From Rhodospirillales bacterium (GTDB taxonomy: Bacteria > Pseudomonadota > Alphaproteobacteria > Acetobacterales > Acetobacteraceae), in contig JANXXW010000253.1 of the NCBI GenBank assembly GCA_025350425.1, forward strand, positions 1-6,489: a stretch of DNA of 6,489 nucleotides, in the 5' to 3' direction. Shown here piece by piece: positions 1 through 5,138 of this stretch (position 1 is the stretch's first letter; each line of letters begins with the position of its first letter). A program made the translations under genes and the position numbers. The notes beneath the pieces are model-generated. The model was given only the letters and a program-made list of their open reading frames with translations, was not told where the DNA came from and did no database searches.

Positions 1-453
1 GGCAAGACCGTGATCCCCGCTGAGGCGCGTGCCAAGATTACCTGCCGGCTCGGCCCGGGACAGCAGCCCGACCGCATCGTGGAGCTGATCGCGGCCCATC
101 TGGGCGCCCGCTGCCCAGACTGGGCGGACCTCGAAGTGATCAATACCCGCGATGGCGCGACGTTCTACGGCGTGCCAGAGGACGATGCGTTCCTGGCCGT
201 GATCGAGCGCGTGGTGGCCGAGGTGCATGGCCAGAAGCCGGTACGCGTGGGGATCGGCGGCACGCTGCCGATTTCGGGGATGATCAAGCAGGAACTGGGG
301 CTCGAGACAGTTACGCTGTCCTATGCGACGGCAGACGAGAACATCCACGCGCCGAACGAGTTCTTTCGTCTGTCATCGTTCGACGATGGAATGCGCGCCT
401 GGACCTTGCTGCTGGCCGAACTGGTCAGCCCTCCCACACCCATGCGCGATTGA
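1..453 (+). CDS. M20-family metallopeptidase (dipeptidase-type), C-terminal fragment, 5' end outside window
   Basis: The frame is open from the first base (GKTVIPAEARAKITCRL...), so the true start lies to the left; the GTG at 10 is an internal valine. The visible 150 residues begin inside the M20 dimerisation domain (IPAEARAKITCRL followed by an amphipathic helix) and then run back into the catalytic domain, with GGTLPISGMIKQELG and the C-terminal motif ENIHAPNEFF. In M20 enzymes the histidine of that motif is a zinc ligand. The remaining ligands and catalytic acids would lie upstream and cannot be checked. Family knowledge: these are cytoplasmic zinc or cobalt enzymes that hydrolyse dipeptides or N-acyl/carbamoyl amino acids; the HAPNE type usually matches dipeptidases. 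The substrate cannot be told from this fragment. The gene ends with TGA at 451-453, and its last 29 nt overlap the end of the convergent NUDIX gene. The peptide transporter downstream on the same strand suggests a role in peptide use, but they are not in one operon. Confidence 0.9.
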   Translation, partial: GKTVIPAEARAKITCRLGPGQQPDRIVELIAAHLGARCPDWADLEVINTRDGATFYGVPEDDAFLAVIERVVAEVHGQKPVRVGIGGTLPISGMIKQELGLETVTLSYATADENIHAPNEFFRLSSFDDGMRAWTLLLAELVSPPTPMRD

Positions 454-1039
454 GGATCACCGGCACGCGCGTCTCTGCCAGCCGCGCCTGCGGTGTCATG
501 GTCCGCCAGATTTGCAGGCGTTCCATGACGCTGCGCGTGGCAAAGGCGAGATCAAGCGCCAGCGCCTCGGCTACTGAAAAGTAGCGGAGGTCCTCGAGTT
601 CGCCGGAGCCCGCGATGTCGCCACTTACGGCCGACGCATCGACCACGAAAAAACGCGCGTCAAAGCGCATCGGCGAGGCTTCGGGGGTGACGGCGCGGCA
701 GATGTAGTCAAAGCCGCCAAGATCGGGCGGGGCGCCCAGCGTAAGGGCGGTTTCCTCCTCCAGTTCGCGGGCGGCGGCCGCGGCCAAGGCGGCGGCGAGT
801 TCGGGAGTGGCCGAGAGTTGCAGCCGGGTCAGCACGCCAATGGGGAGGGGCCTTGCCACCGGCGCCCCGTGATCCCCGGGATCGACCGCGCCGCCGGGAA
901 AGACGAGGCGGTTGGGCATGAACTTATGGCCGGCCCCGCGCAGGCCCATCAGGACCTCCGGCCCGGAGGCCGCCTCGCGGAGCACGAGCAGGCTGGCGGC
1001 GGGACGGGCGATGACGGGACCTGGAGGCGATTCGGACAT
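425..1039 (-). CDS. NUDIX hydrolase with long insert in the Nudix box (NUDT19-like layout)
   Basis: A 204-residue protein starting at the ATG on the minus strand at 1039-1037 (MSESPPGPVIARPAASLLVL). A GTG 21 codons further out (1102) is possible, but that extension is Cys/Pro-rich and unlike a NUDIX N-terminus. Neither start has a convincing Shine-Dalgarno. A beta strand (ASLLVLR, 15-21) and MGLRG...KFMPNRLVFPGG (31-50) are followed by the helix AAAARELEEETAL (87-99), which carries the metal-binding REXXEE core. About 27 extra residues separate FPGG from RELEEE compared with the standard box GX5EX7REUXEEXGU. This, with the MPNRLVFPGGAVDPGD wording, recalls the NUDT19-type subgroup (CoA or acyl-CoA diphosphohydrolases); that assignment is inference. 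The usual Gly of EEXG is Ala98 here. Generally these enzymes cleave nucleoside-diphosphate-linked compounds with Mg2+. The stop at 425-427 lies inside the M20 gene, so the two genes overlap tail to tail and no terminator fits between them. Confidence 0.88.
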   Translation of the reverse strand: MSESPPGPVIARPAASLLVLREAASGPEVLMGLRGAGHKFMPNRLVFPGGAVDPGDHGAPVARPLPIGVLTRLQLSATPELAAALAAAAARELEEETALTLGAPPDLGGFDYICRAVTPEASPMRFDARFFVVDASAVSGDIAGSGELEDLRYFSVAEALALDLAFATRSVMERLQIWRTMTPQARLAETRVPVILNRAWVWEG

Positions 1040-1175
1040 GGCGCAAGCTTGCCGACATGGCGGTGGGGTGCAAGCCGGCAGCGGTTGGCCAAGCCAAACC
1101 ACGCGACTGCATGGACGCTACCACGTTCGCTATATGTTCTTGCCACGTGATAGTTTTTAGGCTTTAAGTCCTGAT
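1040..1175. promoter_or_regulatory. Divergent intergenic region between NUDIX gene and small basic protein gene
   Basis: This 136-bp stretch separates two divergently transcribed genes and must hold their promoters. Its right part (about 1130-1170) is clearly AT-richer than the surroundings. The hexamer CCACGT occurs twice, at 1121-1126 and 1143-1148, with a 22-bp period (about two helical turns), and the second copy forms the palindrome CACGTG. I see no hairpin terminator and no RNA gene. A candidate rightward promoter is listed separately; I could not pick a convincing leftward -35/-10 pair for the NUDIX gene. Confidence 0.5.
1140..1168 (+). promoter_or_regulatory. Candidate sigma-70 promoter for the small basic protein gene
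   Basis: TTGCCA at 1140-1145 (5 of 6 matches to TTGACA) is followed by a 17-nt spacer and TTTAAG at 1163-1168 (4 of 6 matches to TATAAT). It sits in the AT-rich island of the intergenic region. Transcription would start at about 1174-1176, at or next to the ATG at 1176, which would give a leaderless or nearly leaderless mRNA. This agrees with the lack of a Shine-Dalgarno before that ATG. It is a pattern match only. Confidence 0.4.
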
Positions 1176-1808
1176 ATGTCGATCCCGATCCCTGCTTCCT
1201 CCGCTGCCGGCCGGTTCGCCTCGATCATCGACGCGCTGTGCCACACGGTGCCGAAGTTCATCGCCCGGGATCGCACGGCAGGGCCGCTTATCATTCTGAT
1301 CTTCAACCACCTGCGCCGGCTGGGCCGGCAATTCGCGGCGCTGGCAGCGCGCGCCGAAGCCGGCACGCTGCCCGCTCCGCGACGCTGCGTGGTGAAGCGG
1401 CGCGTGGTGGTTCGGCGCGCGGGGGTGCCGCGTGCGCCGAACCTGCTGCCGCGCGGGTTTGCGTGGCTGGGCACTCGGATGCCTGACACGCGGGTTTATG
1501 GCTACCAACTCGAGCATCTCGTGACCACCGATCCGGAGATGGCGGCGCTGCTCGCGGCCTGTCCGCAGGCGGCGCGCATCGTGCGCTCGATTTTCTGGAT
1601 GACCTGCATCCGGCCGGTTCCCGCCTGCGTTCGCGCGTCCCGGACCAAGCCGGCGCTTGCTGCTCCCCGGCCCGTGCGAGAGGGGTCGATTGGACGCAGG
1701 GCCTCGCCTTCGAAATCTCCGGTAAAAGAGACCCCACCCTGTCGTTGGCCCCGGCCGGCATGGCCGCGTTGGCGTGGCAAGGCTCATCCCGCCGCTGGAC
1801 CTCCCTAG
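1176..1808 (+). CDS. Small, very basic conserved hypothetical protein (C-terminal third uncertain)
   Basis: 210 residues from the ATG at 1176; no Shine-Dalgarno precedes it. I recognise no enzymatic domain. The N-terminus MSIPIPASSAAGRFASIIDALC, a hydrophobic stretch (GPLIILIFNHL, 36-46), an Ala-rich helix (RQFAALAARAEAGTLPAPRR, 51-70), an Arg-rich linker (70-86), a LPRGFAWL segment (91-98) and DPEMAALLAACPQAARIV (119-136) resemble a family of short basic proteins I recall from Acetobacteraceae that have no assigned function. That recall is unverified. From about residue 140 onward the sequence becomes a low-complexity Pro/Arg/Ser/Lys run (to RGKAHPAAGPP) and GC at third codon positions falls from roughly 84% to roughly 64% by my hand count, so the 3' part may be degenerate or out of frame. 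The N-terminal two thirds look genuinely coding. It stands alone, 99 bp before the transporter operon, so co-transcription with it is possible but not shown. Confidence 0.6.
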   Translation: MSIPIPASSAAGRFASIIDALCHTVPKFIARDRTAGPLIILIFNHLRRLGRQFAALAARAEAGTLPAPRRCVVKRRVVVRRAGVPRAPNLLPRGFAWLGTRMPDTRVYGYQLEHLVTTDPEMAALLAACPQAARIVRSIFWMTCIRPVPACVRASRTKPALAAPRPVREGSIGRRASPSKSPVKETPPCRWPRPAWPRWRGKAHPAAGPP

Positions 1809-1850
1809 AAGGCCTGATCCCCTGGGTGCGAGCCGGAGATAGGCAGGCGG

Positions 1851-1879
1851 TTGCCGCGCATCACGCCGCATTGCACAAT
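1851..1879 (+). promoter_or_regulatory. Weak candidate promoter for the peptide transporter operon
   Basis: TTGCCG at 1851-1856 (4 of 6) and CACAAT at 1874-1879 (4 of 6) are separated by 17 nt, within the 99-bp gap (1809-1907) before the binding-protein gene. The predicted start near 1886 would leave a short leader of about 22 nt containing the ribosome binding site. ACAATT occurs at 1875-1880 and again at 1889-1894. The rest of the gap holds no hairpin or other signal I can support. Confidence 0.28.
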
Positions 1880-1907
1880 TGGACCGAAACAATTCGGGAA
1901 TTGCCTG

Positions 1908-3374
1908 ATGCGCGGTCTGTCAGTCGCGGCTGCCCTGTTCCTGCTGCCGGCGATGGCGCAGGCGAAGGATACACTCTCGGTCGGGATGGTGCTGGAGCCA
2001 CCGCATCTGGACGTGACGGCGGGGGCCGCAGCGGCGATCCGCGAAGTGACCTACGCAAATCTGTACGAAGGCCTGACGCGGATCGACGAGAAGGGCGAAA
2101 TCCGGCCGGGGTTGGCCGAAAGCTGGACCGTGTCGGAGGATGGCAAGGCCTATACCTTCAAGCTCCGGGCCGGCGTCCTGTTCCACGATGGCACGCCGTT
2201 CGACTGCGACGTGGTCAAGTTCTCCTATGGGCGTGCGGCGGCGGCCGACAGCGTGAACGCGCAAAAGCCGCTGTTCGCGGCAATCGCCAAGACCGAATGC
2301 CCGGATGCGCGCACGGCGGTAGTCATGCTGAGCCAGCCGACCGCGAGCTTTCTATTCAACATGGGCTGGGCCGACGCCTCGATGATCTCGCCGAAATCGG
2401 CGGCCACCAACAAGATCAATCCGGTCGGCACCGGGCCGTTCAAGTTCAAGAACTGGGCCAAGGGTGACCGCGTCGAGCTGGTGCGTAATCCAGATTACTG
2501 GGGCGAGAAGGCAAAGCTGAGCGCGGTCACGTTCCGCTTCATCGCTGACCCCACGGCCGCCACGGCTGCCATGCTGGCGGGTGATGTGGATGCGTTCCCG
2601 CAATTCCCGGCGCCCGAGGCGCTCGACCAGTTCAAGGCGGATAAGCGCTTTACCGTCAATGTCGGTAGCACCGCGGGCAAGATCGTCATGGCGCTGAACG
2701 AGTCGCGGAAGCCGTTCGACGATGTGCGGGTGCGCCGGGCGCTGGCCTACGCCATCGACCGCAAGCAGTACATCGACGGCATATTATCCGGTTTTGGCCA
2801 GCCGATCGGCTCGCACTACATGCCCGGCGATCTCGGCTATGTCGATCTGGTCGGCGCCTACCCGTATGACCCGGCGAAGGCGCGCGCCCTGCTGGCCGAG
2901 GCGGGGATCAAGCCGGGCTTTACCATGACCATCACGACCCCACCGCCGGGTTACGCACGCAAGGGGGGCGAGGTGATCGCGGCGTTGCTTGAGCAGGTGG
3001 GCATCACGGTCAAGCTGGCGCCGATGGAGTGGGCGCAATGGCTGGATATCGTGTTCAAGCAATACAATTACGACGCCACCCTCATCGCCCATGTCGAACC
3101 GCGCGACCTCGGCATCTACGCGCGCGACAGCTATTACTTCAACTACAAGAATCCAGAGTATCGCGCGATATACGACAAGTATCTGGCTGCGACGGACCCC
3201 GCTGCGCAGATCGCCTTGCTTGGCCAGTTGCAACGCAAGCTGAGCGACGACGAGGCCAATGTGTTCATTTCCACGCTGCCCAAGATCGGCGTTTGGAACG
3301 CGAGGTTGCGCGGGATGTGGGGCAATCTGCCGGTACCGTCCAACGACGTGACCGCCGCCCATTGGGCTGAGTAG
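1908..3374 (+). CDS. Peptide ABC transporter periplasmic solute-binding protein (family 5, DppA/OppA type)
   Basis: 488 residues from the ATG at 1908. That start is preferred over the in-frame ATG at 1851 because it puts a clean signal peptide at the N-terminus (MRGLSVAAALFLLPAMAQA, likely cut after AQA, residue 19) and has CGGGAA at 1895-1900 as a plausible ribosome binding site. There is no lipobox cysteine, so the mature protein should be free in the periplasm. SBP_bac_5 hallmarks: NLYEGLTRIDEKGEIRPGLAESW (51-73), the signature SEDGKAYTFKLRAGVLFHDGTPF (76-98), NPVGTGPFKF (171-180), LVRNPDYWG (191-199), and the lobe-2 segment RKPFDDVRVRRALAYAIDR (267-285). About 490 residues is normal for the family. 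The role is capture of di- or oligopeptides, or other ligands such as glutathione, opines or sugars, for delivery to the permeases encoded next. The sequence does not fix the ligand. Cys100 and Cys131 are the only mature cysteines and could form a disulfide. First gene of a three-gene operon. Confidence 0.93.
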   Translation: MRGLSVAAALFLLPAMAQAKDTLSVGMVLEPPHLDVTAGAAAAIREVTYANLYEGLTRIDEKGEIRPGLAESWTVSEDGKAYTFKLRAGVLFHDGTPFDCDVVKFSYGRAAAADSVNAQKPLFAAIAKTECPDARTAVVMLSQPTASFLFNMGWADASMISPKSAATNKINPVGTGPFKFKNWAKGDRVELVRNPDYWGEKAKLSAVTFRFIADPTAATAAMLAGDVDAFPQFPAPEALDQFKADKRFTVNVGSTAGKIVMALNESRKPFDDVRVRRALAYAIDRKQYIDGILSGFGQPIGSHYMPGDLGYVDLVGAYPYDPAKARALLAEAGIKPGFTMTITTPPPGYARKGGEVIAALLEQVGITVKLAPMEWAQWLDIVFKQYNYDATLIAHVEPRDLGIYARDSYYFNYKNPEYRAIYDKYLAATDPAAQIALLGQLQRKLSDDEANVFISTLPKIGVWNARLRGMWGNLPVPSNDVTAAHWAE

Positions 3375-3393
3375 GGCGGCTCGACCGGGCATA

Positions 3394-4335
3394 TTGCTCC
3401 CTCGCCTGATCGGGCTGCTGCTGACGCTGCTCGCGGCGTCAGCAGTGGTGTTTTTCGTGCTGGAGGTGCTGCCGGGCGATCCGGCCTCGGTGATGCTCGG
3501 CACCGGGGCGCAGGCGGATAATTTGGCAGCGCTGCGGCACCAGATGGGGCTCGATCAGCCGGCGTGGTGGCGCTACCTCGCGTGGATCGGGCATCTCGCC
3601 ACTGGCGATTTCGGCACGAGCTACACCTATTCCGTTCCAGTGGCGGATTTGATCCGGGAGCGGGCGCTGGTCAGCGTGCCGCTGGCGCTGATGGCCATCA
3701 CGCTTTCGACCGCGATCGCCATTCCGGTGGGGGTCGCGGCGGCGGCCTGGCGCGGCGGGCCGCGGGATTTGGGGATCATGGGGGTGACGCAGCTCGGCGT
3801 GGCGATGCCGAATTTCTGGTTGGGCATCCTGCTGATCCTGCTGTTCGCGGTGCGGCTGGCGTGGTTTCCCGCGAGTGGCTTTGCCGGCTGGGGCGCGGGG
3901 CCGTTGCCCGCCCTGCGCTCGTTGCTGCTGCCCGCGCTGGCACTGGCGCTGCCGCAGGCGGCGATATTGTCGCGGGTGACGCGATCGGCGGTGCTGGAGA
4001 CGCTGGACGAAGATTACGTGCGGACGGCGCGGGCCAAGGGTCTTGGGCCGGCGGCGGCGCTGTGGCGGCACGCGGTTCCGAACGCTCTCATTCCCGTGGT
4101 GACGATCCTCGGGTTGCAATTCTCGTTCCTGCTGGCCGGGACCGTCATCATCGAGAACGTGTTCACGTTGCCAGGACTGGGCCGGCTGATGCTCCAGGCG
4201 ATCGCGCAACGCGACCTGATCGTGGTCCAGGACCTCGTCGTCCTGCTCGCCGCCAGCGTCATCCTGGTGAACTTCGCCGTGGACTTCGTGTACTTGGCGC
4301 TCGATCCCCGGCTGCGTCACGGCGGGGCGGTTTGA
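3394..4335 (+). CDS. Peptide ABC transporter inner-membrane permease, DppB-like
   Basis: 313 residues from a TTG at 3394, 19 nt after the stop of the binding-protein gene. No in-frame ATG lies before residue 34, and a start there would delete the first membrane helix (LIGLLLTLLAASAVVFFVLEVLPGDP, 5-30), so a non-ATG start is needed. No Shine-Dalgarno sits at the usual distance from this TTG, so the exact start stays uncertain. DppB hallmarks: the LPGDP motif (26-30) after helix 1, GDFGTSYTYSVPV (71-83), MPNFWLGILLILLF (138-151), and the canonical EAA loop that docks on the ATPase, EDYVRTARAKGLGPAAALWRHAVPN (206-230). The end ENVFTLPGLGRL...DFVYLALDPRLRHG (254-310) is also typical. About six membrane helices are expected. 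It forms the channel with the DppC-like partner encoded next. Its TGA overlaps the TTG start of that gene. Confidence 0.93.
   Translation: MLPRLIGLLLTLLAASAVVFFVLEVLPGDPASVMLGTGAQADNLAALRHQMGLDQPAWWRYLAWIGHLATGDFGTSYTYSVPVADLIRERALVSVPLALMAITLSTAIAIPVGVAAAAWRGGPRDLGIMGVTQLGVAMPNFWLGILLILLFAVRLAWFPASGFAGWGAGPLPALRSLLLPALALALPQAAILSRVTRSAVLETLDEDYVRTARAKGLGPAAALWRHAVPNALIPVVTILGLQFSFLLAGTVIIENVFTLPGLGRLMLQAIAQRDLIVVQDLVVLLAASVILVNFAVDFVYLALDPRLRHGGAV
4332..4335 (+). promoter_or_regulatory. TTGA stop/start overlap coupling the two permease genes
   Basis: The last stop codon (TGA, 4333-4335) of the dppB-like gene and the TTG start (4332-4334) of the dppC-like gene share bases. Such overlaps commonly let terminating ribosomes re-initiate, which keeps the two subunits near 1:1. 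The next in-frame ATG is at residue 18, inside the first membrane helix, which supports the TTG as the real start. Confidence 0.7.
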
Positions 4336-5138
4336 AACCAAGCCTCGTGGTCGGCGGCGCCCTGACGGCGCTGCTGGTCGGAATGGCGCTGCTCTCGCTG
4401 GTATGGACGCCATACTCGCCGACCGGCATCGACATCTTGCACAAGCTGGCCCCGCCGAGCGCCACCCATCTGCTGGGCAGTGACTCGTTGGGACGCGACG
4501 TGCTGTCGATGATCATGGCAGGCGCGCGCAACTCCATCGCGGTCTCCGTGATCGCGGTGGCGGTGGGGGCTGGGATCGGCGTCCCGCTCGGGTGCCTCGC
4601 GGCGGCAAAGGGAGGGATGGTGAATGAGGTGACGATGCGCGCCACCGATCTCGCGTTCGCGTTCCCCGCGTTGCTCACGGCGGTGATGATTACGGCACTC
4701 GCGGGGCCGGGGGCCACCAACGCGATGATCGCGATCGGTATCTTCAACATCCCCGTCTTCACGCGCGTGGCGCGGGGTGCTGCGATCGTGATCTGGCAGC
4801 GGGATTTCGTGATGGCGGCACGGGCGGTGGGCAAGACGCGATGGGCGATCGCGGTGGGCGACGTGCTTCCCAACATCGCCGCCGTGCTGCTGGTGCAGAT
4901 GACAATCCAGTTCGCGCTCGGCATCATCGCCGACGCCGGGCTGTCCTATGTGGGACTCGGCACGCAGCCGCCGCAGCCGAGTTGGGGACGGATGCTGAAC
5001 GACGCGCAGACCTACATTTTCCGCGCGCCGCTGCTGGCGGTGTTTCCGGGTGCCGCGATCACGCTGGCGGTGCTGGGCCTCAATTTGCTAGGGGATGGCC
5101 TGCGGGACCGGCTCGATCCCCGTCTGCGCGGGCGGTAG
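4332..5138 (+). CDS. Peptide ABC transporter inner-membrane permease, DppC-like
   Basis: 268 residues starting at TTG 4332, which shares the four bases TTGA with the dppB-like stop (4332-4335). A G-rich stretch (GGGGCGG, 4324-4330) lies just upstream. This layout points to translational coupling and rules out the long upstream extension of the frame, which is antisense-like noise inside dppB. Features: a first membrane helix (LVVGGALTALLVGMALLSLVW, 5-25), the family motif HLLGSDSLGRDVLSMIMAGARNSI (46-69), and the EAA loop RDFVMAARAVGKTRWAIAVGDVLPN (157-181), followed by DAGLSYVGLGTQPPQPSWGRML (201-222) and the C-terminus GDGLRDRLDPRLRGR. The conserved Arg-His before the LPN of the EAA loop is Gly-Asp here. 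The protein lacks the extended N-terminal cytoplasmic tail seen in longer DppC proteins. No ATPase gene follows: the next gene is convergent and overlaps the last 59 nt. Confidence 0.92.
   Translation: MKPSLVVGGALTALLVGMALLSLVWTPYSPTGIDILHKLAPPSATHLLGSDSLGRDVLSMIMAGARNSIAVSVIAVAVGAGIGVPLGCLAAAKGGMVNEVTMRATDLAFAFPALLTAVMITALAGPGATNAMIAIGIFNIPVFTRVARGAAIVIWQRDFVMAARAVGKTRWAIAVGDVLPNIAAVLLVQMTIQFALGIIADAGLSYVGLGTQPPQPSWGRMLNDAQTYIFRAPLLAVFPGAAITLAVLGLNLLGDGLRDRLDPRLRGR

Noticed and set aside
1164..1892. 242-codon minus-strand open frame opposite the small basic protein
   Set aside because: The translation is Arg/Pro/His-rich without a family pattern, and the plus-strand frame has the better codon-position GC signal in its first two thirds.
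1745..2467. 240-codon plus-strand open frame crossing into the binding-protein gene
   Set aside because: Most of it overlaps the signal peptide and first lobe of the solute-binding protein in another frame. Only its first part (before about 1900) keeps some interest and is reported as a finding.
4321..4330. GC-rich stretch between the permeases as a possible terminator
   Set aside because: There is no inverted repeat with a following T-run, and the genes overlap, so a terminator here would be illogical.
3564..4331. Long N-terminal extension of the DppC-like frame, giving a 524-residue protein
   Set aside because: It overlaps the well-supported dppB-like gene in another frame. Its sequence is Arg/Gly/Ala-rich noise, and DppC homology begins exactly after the TTG at 4332.
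3439..4413. 324-codon minus-strand open frame opposite dppB
   Set aside because: It is rich in His, Arg, Gln and Pro, as expected for the antisense of hydrophobic membrane-protein codons, with no recognisable domain.
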